The notes beneath the pieces are model-generated. The model was not told the DNA's origin. It saw only the letters and a program-made list of their open reading frames with translations, and made no database searches. The translations under genes and the position numbers were made by a program. A stretch of DNA of 64,000 nt from Achatina immaculata (taxonomy: Eukaryota; Mollusca; Gastropoda; Stylommatophora; Achatinidae), in NCBI GenBank assembly GCA_009760885.1, contig CM019704.1, forward strand, positions 14,758,929 to 14,822,928, written 5' to 3'. The stretch's first letter is position 1. Each line of letters begins with the position of its first letter. This document shows, piece after piece, positions 12,918 through 25,012 of the stretch.

Positions 12918-14035
12918 CAAATCAGGGTATTTTATGGAAAAGAAGTACAAAATATGTTCATTGACTTCAAGAAAGCTTGCGACAGCATAGATAGGAGCAG
13001 CTTATGGAAAATTATGAAAGAATTTGAGATACCTAATAAATTCATCAATCTGATCAGAATATGCGTGGAGGATACACAGAATATAGTAATATATAAAGGA
13101 TTAAAGTCAGAACCCTTCTCTATGAGAGCTGGTTTAAAACAGGGTGATACATTATCTCCATTACTCTTCAACCTATTACTAGAAAAGGTCATCAGAAAAG
13201 TGAAAGAAGAAAGCAGTACAGAAGAACAAGCTAAAATACTAGGATACATGATGACATCGATCTGGTGAGGGAAACTATGCAAGAAGTCATCAATACCTGC
13301 ATTCACCTGAGAGATGTAGGATTAAAAGTGGGCTTGACCATTAATCAAGATTAAGCAGAGTATATGAAGATAGCGAGAGAACAGAGTCAGAAAGATCCAG
13401 ATTATATAAATGTTGGAGAGTTGATTATTAGGAAAACAGAAACAGCCTTCAATGGAAGCAACACAAAGCAAGGCAATTAAAATCAGAGTACAGATAGGGA
13501 ATAAAATATACTTTGCCTTGCAATACATGTTAAAATTCAAAATCCTGTCCCAAAACACTAAAATAACAATCTATAAAACTATAATAAGACCAGCCGTCAT
13601 GTATGGATCAGAAACGTGGAGAAAGATGAACAATTGCAGATCTTTGAGAACAAGATCCTAAGAAGAATCTTTGGACCGATAAAGGATACCATCAGTGGAG
13701 AATGGAGAGCTAGAAAGAACACTGAACTGCTTATTTAAATCCCAACGATTTATAAATGTCTTGAAACTGAACAGACTACGCTGGCTGGGGCATGTAGAAA
13801 TAATGGAAGAGAACAGACAAACAAAAATTATGTGTGCACAAGAGATAAGGGAAACAAGACCACGGGGTAGACCAATACAGAGATGGAAAGACAACATACA
13901 AGAGAATATAAAAGAAATTGGTGTCACCAACTGGAGAGAGAAGATTAGGAATAGAGAGGAATGGAGGCGAACTTTATCTGCAGCCTTAATGGCTGGGAAA
14001 GCTGAAGAAGAAAAAGCATAAAAGAAACATTAAAA
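12918..14035 (+). mobile_element. 5'-truncated LINE RT fragment D1
   Basis: Reverse-transcriptase half of a non-LTR retrotransposon. It starts near YGKEVQNMFIDFKKACDSID (RT motif with first catalytic Asp), then AGLKQGDTLSPLLFNLL. The YxDD region is hit by a frameshift near 13242 (TAC ATG ATG ACA TCG instead of TAC xxx GAT GAC). After a further gap the C-terminal part is open at 13695-14021, with LKLNRLRWLGHVEIMEENRQ, RPRGRPIQRWKDN and NWREKIRNREEW. It ends in a GAA/A-rich tail. A second copy lies at 21393-22368. The disruptions make it non-functional. The clade looks like the endonuclease-RT LINEs common in arthropods, related to families A and C here. Confidence 0.85.
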
Positions 14036-14084
14036 ATTATAAGAAAAGTGAACTACACGAAAATCTACTTATTTCATATCAAAA

Positions 14085-15770
14085 GCACAAGTTTGTGAAA
14101 CAAACTCCACTCATTTGACACACATGAAGCTCCTTTTGTAAGACTTCTGAGACTGGGATCTGCCAGGACAATCCCGCATAAGGTTCCAACAATAGTCTGT
14201 CATGTGTGTATCCTATCTTCTTTGGTATCTGGCTTCCATTGTTTTTATGTCTTGGTGAAGGTTCCCAGGAAAGCGATCTAAGTGACTGTGCGGGCAATGG
14301 ACTTTAACACCCATGTTACAGCCAAGCCTGTTGAAATGAAAGCATATCCTCTACTAATTGTATGTAGTTGTGTGCCTTCTTGTTGCCAAGAAAGCTTTTC
14401 ACAACAAGAACAGATGAAGATCAGGCACATGATTCGATTTTATTCATTGATGCTATGAAATGTGGGTCATTTATAAGTTGTCTGATCTGTGGACTATCGA
14501 AAATTCCTGCCTTCAGTTTCTCCATGGTAAGTCCAGGTAACTTATGCACTATGTGTTCATGACACGAACCGTCTTTATTCAGAGTCTTTACAGATTATTT
14601 CATCAGACCTAGCTTTAGTAGTGGTGGCAGTATGATTCTGTCTCGTTCTAACAAAGGTTTATTCATTACATTATGTCCTCCAACCACCATATATTTCCTC
14701 GGAGGCCAGTCTTTTCATGCCCAGTGTTCATGTTTGGCTCCACTCTCCAGAAGGCATAAAAAGCAAGGATACTTTGTGTAGCCACTTTGTTGACCAAGAA
14801 GAAAATTAACCATCTTCAACTCTGCGGAAATCACCGATTGATGCTCTTGGTAATTTATCTTTTCCAAGACTAAAGAGATGACCTGTACTCTTCTTTGATC
14901 TTGGTGGAATGACCGATTGGAATATAACTATATTTGTTACCGTCATTTAAAAGAACACATTTCAAACTACGTTTTGAACTGTCGATGAAAAGACGCCACT
15001 CACTTGGGTTATATTCTGAAAGACCAGTTTTCTTCACAAGGTTTCCGATGTCACTGCAGAATATTAAGTTGTTGTCTTCGTAAAGAATGGCAGCAAGCAT
15101 GTTTTCTCTCTTCGATAAAATGTAACTTTCGTTCCAGACTGAAGTGCATTCTTTTCCTTTAGTCTGGAGCCAAACAGTTCAGGAGACTCCTTGGAAAGAT
15201 TTAAGTCCCTGATCATTATGATTCATTATGATCAAAACGATCACTATGTGAAGTTGTTTGGAATTCACTGTCACTGCCCCCACTTTCTTTACCTTGTGCG
15301 ATATCAGACATGCAGGACTCATTCTCTGAGAGCTGTGGTAGTTCAAGGAAAGGTAGAACAGGTACAAGATCCGATTGTGAAACAGGTCTCCTGGCTGAAG
15401 GTAGATCAGGGTAAGACCACTTGTCACGATTATCTCGACTGATGCATATGATATTAACAATACACAAAAAAAAACAGTCATCTAAGTAGTTTTTAATTTC
15501 CCTCCACACTATTGGTACTCCAGGTTTCAGGCAGTTTCTCTTTCCATTTGTCCACTGGCGCAAATGCTCCCTACAAGTTCCTCATACAATATGAGGAGCC
15601 CATGGCATATCTTGATCTCCAAGCTTGGCACCAAAATAACCTACATATGCTTTTTTTTTTTTTAACAAACTCAGAAATAGGTTTCCTACTTGGTTTCATT
15701 GTGTACTTGACACAAATGTAGCAAAATACGACGGGATGTTTCAAGCAGCTCCGTCTTGAAGTAGCCGTGT
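14085..15770 (-). pseudogene. Retro-copy of repetitive uncharacterised protein family
   Basis: Read on the minus strand the translations follow, in order, a familiar multi-copy arthropod protein of unknown function. They give an N-terminal zinc-knuckle-like part (FCYICVKYTMKPSRKPISEF), RQWTNGKRNCLKPGVPIVWR, YPDLPSARRPVSQSDLVPV, LFGSRLKEKNALQSGTKV, CSDIGNLVKKTGLSEYNPSE, WRLFIDSSKRSLKCVLLNDG, then DRFPGNLHQDIKTMEARYQ and DCPGRSQSQKSYKRSF. At least four or five frameshifts and stops break it, and T runs interrupt the N-terminal part near 15651-15662. There is no sign of introns over 1.7 kb, so it is either a retro-copy or a transposon-carried gene. I recognise the family from memory as widespread and repetitive; its function is unknown to me. 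Confidence 0.7.
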
Positions 15771-17967
15771 TCGATTTGCAAAAAAAAAAAAAAAAATGAA
15801 ATGATATGACTGGGAATATACAAACACCTCCTGTACGATCATAACTAATGTACAACGCAATTGTTTTAAACAGATCAGATTGAGAAACCTTTGAAATACA
15901 AATTTATATAGTCTACGAAAACCATGATTTACTATCTTAATTTTATGCACATAATTATGCAATAAAACAGAACAAAAGCGATTTTGTCATTTAAGCTATA
16001 TATCTTTAAGCCAGTGTGTATTATAAATAAGGAAGTAGACTAATAGTTGTAAAACAAAAAAATCTGGGTAAATTAAATACATATATTTCTCATGCAAATA
16101 AGACAACTTGTTATGAATAGGGAAAACCCCCCCCCCCCCCCTAATTTTTATATAGTAATTGCCTATCAACCCATGTATATATTTGATAAAATAAACATCC
16201 GTCATTTTCAATTCAGGCCGTGAATAACCTCCCGAACTCAATATTCATATCGAGCTGCCTGTACTGGTGGGAGGGGGTGAAAACGGTAAATCTTATCTTG
16301 ACTGACATTAGCGTAATGCCCGCAGACCTTGGCTTGTGTTCTCGGGAAATCTCGCCCCCCTGCGACTTTGTTTCTTGTCACGAGATGTCTTTCAAACTGT
16401 CTGCGCAAGCCGTCACCCAGTCGGCCTTTTAGCTACTTTTGGCGTGCAACGATTGGACTTTTCCCACAGCAATCAGTACAGTATTTGTTTCTGGACCCCA
16501 GTATCTGATATAAATGTCAAAGATTGCTGTCAACATGGTTATATGTACTAAAATATTAATTGCTGTCAACATGGTTATATGTACTAAAATATACAAGCAA
16601 GATTCATGCGCTGTGGACGCTTATATAAATATAATACTGGTTATCATTGTAAACTTCACATAAAGAATTTCAGTGGATTCAGTTACAATTATATTCCCTT
16701 GTCTTACATGAACTATTTATAGAAAGTAATCAGTCACCTGTTGAGCTGATGGAAAAAAAAATCAAGGATCAAGATCTGTGGAGAGGCATGAGTGCCAACG
16801 GCTGGCCGGCATGACACGACACCTGCCGTCCTAAGACTAAGGTGGATGTATCCATAGAAAGACTCAGTCCCTCAATCAGCTCACGTGATCTAAAAAAGCA
16901 CGTTCTTCACATTCTGACCTACAAATATAAAAACACCTACGCACATAAGCACGCACAAATATAAACAAAAGACGAACCCGGAGATACAGGGACAAACCCG
17001 GAGATACAGGGATTTTACCTAGCTATAACGTCAGAACACTCTGTCCGCTTAGGTGTTTGCGTTACGTTCCCAAATGGAAGTTTCCTGTGCCTCTTTAACC
17101 ACATATAGTTTATATTTAATTACACAACAGTTGATAATGACGGTGAACTTCTACAGTGTTTGGAATATAGCAAGAAGACAACAGCTGATAGGGACAGAGA
17201 TGAGTGGAGGAAAAATAAAACCTACAACTGATTGCTAAATAAAATCACAAGGTGAGGAAAGTTTGTCTTTAAATTAACGTCGCATGTGATTCAAATCATG
17301 CGGAGGTAAGGGATTGCAGATCCGTGCGTTAAGGAATAAATAGATTTTCACGTAAAACTTTTATATTCACCGTTTCGCGTATTTGGATACTTGAGGCGGG
17401 CTGGTTTTTCCTGGCCAACTCTGTATGTTCCGTATCAGTGGACGCATGAAGTGGAAGAGAGAGGAACCGAAGATAAAGTAAAACTTTCATTCGTGATGAA
17501 GTTGTCAGTAGACTATCAGGTAAAACATTCTGACTTTATACAGTTTCTCAGTGATCACCTGCTATCTTAACCACTCGACGTGTTCCTCGTTACCGGATGT
17601 CATGCACTAGCAATAAAAATCAGGTCGCATATCCACATGTTTCTTGCCAGTTTACAGTCAGACACGACAAGTTGATGTGATTTTTATTCTTAATGTAGGA
17701 TTTATTCATTGGGCTGGTGATGAAGGGAATGTCTCTCTCTCTCTCTCTCTCTCTCGTTATAAGAGGTTAAGATATCTCATCTCGTTCCCCACAGAATGAA
17801 ATTTATTTCCAAATGATGGAGAATTATCATCTTAATGTAATATGTGTAATATGTGAACGGCAAGACCCTAGTGCAAAACAGGTCTCCTGGCTGAAGGTGT
17901 CGGATCTTGTACCTGTATAATATTCATCTCTCATCTTATACTCTTTTTTTTCCTTGAGAGAGGGAGG

Positions 17968-17998
<31 letters not shown>

Positions 17999-18160
17999 AG
18001 AGAGAGTCATTTAGAATGCGAAAGGCAGGGCTGTGGAGTTGGGATCGTGGATTCATAGTAGCAAAGGCGGGCAGTAGCAAGAGTTCAGGATTTGGCATAT
18101 TGACCCCACAGTCACATTGGAAGGTAAAGTAAAAACGTGGTTATCATCCTTCTTCTTCTC
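15771..18160. other. Intronic stretch without recognised genes
   Basis: Contains an A run (15781-15797), a C run (about 16129-16142), a 36-bp tandem duplication at about 16523-16594 (ATTGCTGTCAACATGGTTAT), a duplicated ACCCGGAGATACAGGGA near 16976-17013, a CT run near 17731-17755 and a GA run near 17955-18006. At 17876-17899 a 23-bp piece matches the pseudogene at 15379. No coding potential recognised. Confidence 0.4.
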
Positions 18161-19527
18161 ATTAGAACAGCTGCTGAAATCAGAAGCATTCCGAGACATT
18201 GAGGCTCATTGCTTCAGACATGGTACGTCTTGATTCCTCTCAACTCTTATTTTTTCTTGCCAGTTGTCGATTATAAGAGCGCATCTATCTTCTTCTTCGT
18301 TGTCTCACCATCGTTATTAGGTCTGTCTCCTTTCATCACATCTATATAGGTCATCTTTGTTTATCTATCCTCATCAGTTCTCTCTAAATGCCCGAGTCAC
18401 CTCAATCTGTTGTTCTTCATATTGGCTGTTATAAGCGGAGAGTTAAACAATGTCTAGATTTCTTTATGTCATCTTTCATTATTGTGTTACAGGGTCTCTT
18501 CCGGTTCATAAATTCTTCTCAGGATTCTGTTTTCAAATGTTTGTATTTTGTTCTTATCTTATTTAGTTATACTCAATGTTTCTGACCCATATAGGACAAG
18601 TGGTCTAATCTGTTTCTTTTATATGCAGTTGTAACAAATGTCTAAGGGCAAAATATGTCTTGTTTCCAGCTTGTATTCTAGCCCTTTTCTCGTCTCTTAT
18701 ATTGTTGGAGTTATTGAGTATTATTCATAGGTATTTATAGATCTCTGTTCTTTTAATCTCTATAGTTTCTGTTTGGATATGATCTTTATGTTTGTCTTTT
18801 GATCTTGTTCCCATGTATTCAGTTTTCTCATAGTTTGCCATTATCTCACTTTTTCTACTTGTTTGAAGACTTTAGTGGTATCTTGTAAAGTTTCCCATAC
18901 CATACCCATATCGTTTGTATATCTAAATATTTTCGCTTTGTCATTGGTGGTTTGGTCTTTACATGTTGTTCTTATAATTTTTTTTCAACACCAGATTGAA
19001 CAGCACTGGAGAAAAAGCATCTCCTTGCTTCAGAACTATTCTTATTTGGAATGATTTTGATTTCCCTTCTTTTTGTGTCAACATATTTTCTGTGTCTTCC
19101 ATACATATTTTAATTATATTTATGAGTTTCTCTAATATGCCAGACTCCTTCATTAGGCTGCTTCTGTGTATGATGTCGTATGCATATAAAAGTCAATGAA
19201 TATGCTATGGACCTTTCTTTCATACTCTCAACTTTTTTCTGCTTTCTGTCTCAAGCAAAAAATGTATGGCCGATTGTAGATATGTTCTTCCTACATCCTG
19301 CTTGATAATCTCCTAAATTACTTCCACAGTGGGTTTTAGTTTATTCAGTAATATTATAGATAGTATTTTATAGTTCGATGATAATAATATACTGCTGTAA
19401 TTTGTACACATTCTCTTATGTCCTTTCTTAGAAATGGTTACTATCGGTGCTTCTTTCCATTCATCTGGAAATTTCTCTTCTCTCCATATGTTGTAAGAAG
19501 GAACCTAATGCTTCATAGAGTTTTGTA

Positions 19528-20985
19528 TCTTCTTCTTCTTCTTCTTTCGCTTCTGCCACTAAGATCGCCCCGTGATCCTACTGAATTTACTCCTTGGTCC
19601 TTGATTGGTCATATGGTCCCCGAGAGGGCCACAAGAGATCCCCGAGAGGACCACATAGTTTCAGAGTATTGCTGGGCTTGGATCTGTATTCTCGGTGGGT
19701 CGCAGAATTGGGATTGCGTGACACTGGTTTTCGTTGCACCAGTTTAATCTAGAGTTGGACTTTCTCACCGGAAAACCTCGACGCGTTTTGGATGATATCC
19801 CCCCAGGTGAGAGGTGGCAGCTCATCCAGCCCAGAGTTAGACTTTCTCACTGGAAAACCTCGACGTGTTTTGGATATCCGTTTATCCCCGTCGGGTGAGG
19901 GGTAGTTGCCCATCTAGTCCAGCGTTGTAGTTTCTCACCGGAAAGCCTCAGCGTGATTAGGATACGCATATATTCCCAACGGGTGAGAGGTGGTTGTCTA
20001 TCTAGACTCCACTGGTCCAGTGTCTCCGACTTCAGCATTTTGTGATCGTGGCCGCTACCCTTCCTAGTAGTGACCAGGACGGAGTTTTTGTCCAGGAGGA
20101 CAAATCCTCGCCACTAGTAGGTTTCACCCCTGGGTTAAGCCGGTTTAGGCGTATTATCCCAGTATGGGCGCGTTTAGGACGTGTTCGACCTCTAGAGCGG
20201 AGGTACCATGACATGAGTAGTCATCAAGCTTCACCCCTGGTTTAAGCCAGTTTAGGAATATTTCACCAGTATGAGTGTATATAGGACGTGGTCAGCCTCT
20301 AGAGCAGAGGTGCCGTGGTATGAGTAGCACTCGTTGCGAGACTACTGGATTAATCTTCACTTTATCCTTTCCATCACCTTTTCACAGCGGCGCTGCTCGG
20401 CAACCTTTTTGAATTTTCTTCATTGGCCGGGAGTTTCACCCTACGCGCGGCAGACGAAGAATCTCGCCAGCAGTGTCATAGTTTAACCACTGGGTTAAGC
20501 CGGTTTAGGCAATTCGCCTGGTATGGGTACGTGGCCGACTTTCAGAGCAGATATCCGTGATTTGAGCAATCCTGACCTCGAGACTACTGATTACTTCACT
20601 TAATCCTTTCTTTCACCTTTTTCACGGTGGCACCGAGCGGCAACCCCATTCGCACCTTTCTTCACCGGTCGGGAAGAGCCCCACTCCACGCACGGCAGCT
20701 GAAGAATCTCGCCAGCAGCGGGTTTTAAATCAGATTTTTTTTTTTCTCTCAGATGAGCTACCAAACAAGACTCTCATCTACCCGAACGTCTGGTTTTCAG
20801 GCGCCAGATATTCACCTTCGCCCCTTCTCCTGTCAGTTTAAACAGTTCTGCCACGAGAAGGCCAGGAGCTAGACGTGACTGTCAGAGGCTGTTTGAGACT
20901 CACGCCTTAGAGACATTTAATTGGAGAGCGTATCCTCTACCCCACTTTCGGCTATGACAGTCCTGAGAACCATTCTTTTATCCAT
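19528..20985 (-). mobile_element. Family X retroposon, copy 2 (antisense, near full length)
   Basis: Reverse complement of the X consensus. The TTC tail is at 19531-19549, then CGCTTCTGCCAC, the GGTCCCCGAGAGGGCC block, three units of GACTTTCTCACCGGAAAACC (19754-20000), CTCTAGAG-containing units, and the 5' end, which read in reverse is CTCAGGACTGTCATAGCC then AAGTGGGGTAGAGGATACGC. The same 5' terminal string as in X3 shows this copy is essentially complete. It is inserted in LINE A2. Confidence 0.8.
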
Positions 20986-21189
20986 TCTGCATATATTTAA
21001 TCAGACCCTGCTACCGTTTTTCTGTTGTTCTATAGCTATCATTATTTCCTCCATTTCAGGTTCTTCCATACTGAAGTCACATGAAGTTATTTCTGTCTGT
21101 TGTAGAGTGGTGGTAGGGTCTTAAGAGCTGTTCAAAATATTCTTTCCATCTCTCACATATTTTCACTTCATTGTTTATCATGACACCTT

Positions 21190-21277
21190 CACTAACGTTA
21201 TCTCTCTCGCTCTTTCTCTTTCACTCTCTGATATATACGCATATATATATATATGTATATGTATATATATACACCTT

Positions 21278-21309
<32 letters not shown>

Positions 21310-21330
21310 TGTGTGTAAAAATATCTTGCT
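21190..21330. repeat. TA/TG and GA microsatellite
   Basis: Alternating TA and TATG steps around 21236-21270 followed by GTGTGTGT and GAGAGAGA to about 21310. It sits inside the antisense LINE A2, just before the nested LINE D2. Confidence 0.9.
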
Positions 21331-21392
21331 TCCGTGTTTAGATGATTTGTTTCTATCTCTTTTAGGGTGTTTTTCATAAATTCTGATCACTG

Positions 21393-22368
21393 TATGGAGG
21401 ATAAAAAAAATAAATATAGTAATATGTAAAGGAAGAAAGCCAGAACACTTCTATATAAGAACTGGCTTAAAACATTACTCCATTACCATTTAACCTAGTA
21501 CTAGAAAAGGTAATAAAAAAGTGAAAGAAGAAAGCAGTACAGAAGAACAAGCTAAAATACTAGTATACCCTAATGACATCGAACTAGTGGGGGAAACTGC
21601 GCAAGAAGTCATCAATACCTGCGTTAACCTGAGAGATGCGGCACTGAAAGTGGGCTTGACCATTAACCAAGATAAGACTATGAAGATATCAAGAGGCCAG
21701 AGGCAAAATGATCCAGATTATATACATTTTGGAGATGTGATTATTAAGAATGCAGAAACACACAAATATCTAAGCACAACCTTCAACAGAAGCAGCATAG
21801 TAAGCGAGGAAATTAAAAGCAGAATACAGATAGGGAATAAAATATATTTTGCCTTGCAAAACCTGTTACAATCCAAAATCCTGTCCCAAAACACCAAATT
21901 AACAATCTACAAAACTATAATAAGACAGGCCGTCATGTATGTATCAGAAACGTGGAGAAAGATGAACAATTGCAGGTCTTATGAGAACAAGCTCCTAAGA
22001 AGAATCTTTGGGCCGATAAAGGATACCAACAGTGGAGAATGGAGAGCTAGAAAGAACACTGAACTGAGCAGCTTATTTAAATCCCAACGAATTATAAATG
22101 TCTTGAAACTGAACAGACTACGCTGGCTGGGGTATGTAGAAATAATGGAAGAGAACAGACAAACAAAAATTATGTGTGCACAAGAGATAAGGGAAACAAG
22201 ACCAAGGGGTAGACCAAGATAGAGATGGAAAGACAACATACAAGAGAATATAAAAGAAATTGGTGTCACCAACTGGAGAGAGAAGATTAGGAATAGAGAA
22301 GAATGGATGCGAACTTTATCTGCAGCAATGAGCATTAATGGCTGGGAAAGCTGAAGAAGAAGAAGATC
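21393..22368 (+). mobile_element. LINE RT fragment D2, nested in A2
   Basis: Second copy of family D. A 233-codon open frame (21521-22222) covers KEESSTEEQAKILVYPNDIE, where the catalytic YADD is changed to YPND, then LTINQDKTMKISRGQRQNDP, the KYLSTTFNRSS motif, and LKLNRLRWLGYVEIMEENRQ. It stops at RPRGRPR where D1 reads on. The 3' end is GCTGAAGAAGAAGAAGATC. It is better preserved than D1 but lacks the 5' half and has an altered active site, so it cannot be autonomous. Confidence 0.85.
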
Positions 22369-22620
22369 ACTGTCTTTGCATGCCTCTCTGTATTCTTGTC
22401 CTTTAACGGTATTGTTTAGATAATTTAACCAAGTTTGTCTTGCTTTCTTTTTCTCTTGTATTGCTTCCTTACATATTAAACCACTTACATTTCCCGATTT
22501 TGGGTTTCTCCCCTAAGCATTTTTCAGCCCATACTTTTATAATTGTTTGATGGATTCCCATTCTTCATTTATGTCCTTGTGCGCTGTATATAGTTTGGTT
22601 CTCTCACACCTCACCGTATT

Positions 22621-23571
22621 TAGACCAAGATGAAGCTGTGGGGACGAGCAGCAGCAGCAACAACAACAACAACAGCATATAGGTTGGTTCCACACTCATC
22701 ATAAGATTTGTCTTTTATTAATGGCACTCCCCCCTCCCCTTTTTTCTTCCTTCGTTCCCAAAGATCGTGATAAATATATAAGCTGCCTCGTATTTGTAAA
22801 TAAAAATAATGACAAAGTGTGAAGGATGGGCACGCCTTCGCACATACAGTTCCGTTTAACGCCGAGAAAATTTGCACTATCTGAACCAGTGTACGCTTAG
22901 TTCACCAGTGTCGGTGACCTACGTATTGATTTGTGTGTTTTTTTTTTCCTCCACATAAACAAGATCAGCATGTTCATAACTCAGTGTTTATACTCCTAGG
23001 GAGTATGATACGTAACCAAATGATGCGGATTTGGGACTGTGAACATTTAAAAAAAATCTCGTTTATTTGTTATGTTAGAATTTTCTTTTTACTGTTCTGT
23101 TCCCATATATTCATAGGATATGTATGTATCTATATCTCATGTGTATCCATATCCGGTATGTGAAGTTAAATAAGCTACTGGCATCTTTTGAAATTGTGGT
23201 GGTACCTGTTAGAGCGGGTGATTTTGATGATCTCGACGGACTGGTGAAGGAAGGGTATGAAGACATATTGGGAATTCCATGTGAGGGAGAGTCTATATTC
23301 GTAAACAGGTTAATAACCCCATGATATACATCTTCCAGCCTTGATATCGTCATGTTCTGATTTTTGTTATTCATATAACAGGTATGCAGCGGTTATAGAT
23401 ACGATTGAATTCCCACAGTGTTAACGTTACACTATTTCATCTTTTGCTATATTGCTAGAATGGTCTCTTTTAAAATGGTGTCAGCAGTGAGATAAAGCAA
23501 TGGTGTAAATAATAACACACAATAATTAATGCATGACTGTATAACTATACGCGGAACCACTGCAGTAAAGC
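22621..23571. other. Stretch with CAG/CAA repeat and an orphan ORF
   Basis: A GCA/ACA triplet run lies at about 22648-22676. A plus-strand ORF at 23124-23324 reads LLASFEIVVVPVRAGDFDDL and EGYEDILGIPCEGESIFVNR before a stop; its composition is protein-like and acidic but I do not recognise it. Otherwise nothing. Confidence 0.35.
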
Positions 23572-24410
23572 TGTGATACCAAAATATATAAACGAGGAAA
23601 AAAGTAGGAACAGCTTTATTACTTAACGAATACACACATGCGACGTTTTGGAGTGAGGCTTAATCCATGCAAAAAGACACAGGATGAAGAAATGTTTTAA
23701 AAGAATTCAATAAAATGAATAGAGCACTTATCTGTAACTTGTAAGAAACAGTAGCTTGTCCGACGCTGTGTGTCAGAAATGCGCGTGTTGAGCGTATAGA
23801 GTATTTAAATGGAGATTTGGAAAGTGTGACAGGTGGGTAGTAACTGAGGGTGGTGGGTGAGGAAACCGTGGAGGGGAGAGAGAATGATACAGTGGTAATC
23901 TAGCCGGGAGAAGGTGAAATAGGTGATTATTATTGTTGTAGAGGGGTTGTAATGTGATGCTGTGAGGATGTTCTGAACTATGCATAACAAGTGAGAAAGG
24001 AGTGGAGCTTAGTGGGGGGGGGGGGGGGGAGAGATTATGATTGTGGAAGAGGAGAATGTTAGGTGTAGCTGAATAACGAGTTCAAACCATGTGGTTCCTG
24101 CATCCCATATTTCTGAATGTAGCGGTTCTCAAGCGCTGCTGTGTGTCAGAAATCCGCATGGTGGAGTGTAGAAAATATTTAAATAGAAACTTGGGATGTG
24201 TGATAGGTTGGTCGTAACTGATGGTTTTGTTTAATTTTTTTTTTTTTTACCATAGCATTCATGTGAATTTATACTTTATCTCCTCTCTCTATTTTTTCGT
24301 CCTATGTGTTTTTATATGATTAAGGCTCACGCCGAAACGCCACAGTTGTGTACTCGTTAAGTAATAAAGCTGTTCCTACTTTTTCCCTAGTTTATACATT
24401 TTGGTGTATT
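23572..24410. mobile_element. Family M element 1, long inverted ends
   Basis: The left end (23572-23695) and the reverse complement of the right end (24290-24408) match over about 110 bp. Both carry ACCAAAA, AAAAGTAGGAACAGCTTTAT, TACTTAACGA and then a GCC/GGC-flanked AAAACG or GAAACG motif. Inside, GCTGTGTGTCAGAAAT plus about 60 following bases occur twice as a direct repeat (23765 and 24139). A G run lies near 24008-24029. There is no coding capacity. It could be a foldback DNA element, or terminal repeats of a Penelope-like retroelement in inverted arrangement. Confidence 0.65.
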
Positions 24411-24796
24411 TAATATATACCTCATATCATCCACGTTGTTGTTGTTGTTGTTGTTTTGAGTTCTCTTGTTTCTTAATAGGAGCAGCACCCGATATTGGTT
24501 GTAGCACAACTCCACATTATCGCAGTTTTCTTTTATGACAGTATTACCATTTATCATTACTAACTGTTACATGTTTGATGGGAAACAATAAATTCATCAA
24601 AAGTTTTAACTGCTGAAAGATCATTTGCGACTTAGAACTTCAGCAAGAACCACACCACAAGAGTATATCATGATAAGATTCTGATATTGTCTCTTCTTGT
24701 GAACATAACAATTAGCTGCTATGATATAAATGCCGCAGATTTTTGATGAGATCATCAAAGTGTAAATGATTAATTATGAGGATAAATTTCTACAGA

Positions 24797-25012
24797 ACCA
24801 ACTAGTGAGGTAGATTTCGTCATAAAGAGAGATGATTTCCAGATGTTGCATAAAGACGAGATTACTTGCGAAATATCTCTAGAAGTGGATTTTGAGGTGA
24901 AAATAATTGTACAGAGGCAACCGTTACAAGAACCTGACTTTGCAAAAAAGCTTATTGTGAGTCATGTTTGTGAAACTGGTAAATTTATGATATTGAATAA
25001 ACAAGAATAATT
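24797..25012 (+). other. Orphan exon-like ORF, 72 codons
   Basis: Open from just after an acceptor-like TTTCTACAG to a TAA. It reads EPTSEVDFVIKRDDFQMLHK, then DEITCEISLEVDFEVKIIVQ and EPDFAKKLIVSHVCETGKFM. The composition looks like real protein. No family is recognised, and no partner exons were found with certainty. It may be a fragment of an old transposon or gene remnant. Confidence 0.3.

Larger units (their letters stand above)
18165..22620 (-). mobile_element. Antisense LINE A2, split by nested insertions
   Basis: Minus-strand non-LTR retrotransposon of the same family as A1 (36480-46300). The parts are 22620 down to about 22369 (linker region), about 21390 down to 20986, and 19527 down to 18165 (RT core and 3' end). 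RT residues include KESGILEKLINIIKICMEDT and VLKQGDAFSPVLFNLVL. The 3' end reads NWQEKIRVEESRRTMSEAMS and ends in GAAGAAGAAGG. Frameshifts and stops are frequent. Family X copy 2 (about 19528-20985) and LINE D2 (21393-22368) interrupt it; A1 supplies the uninterrupted order that shows this. Confidence 0.75.
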
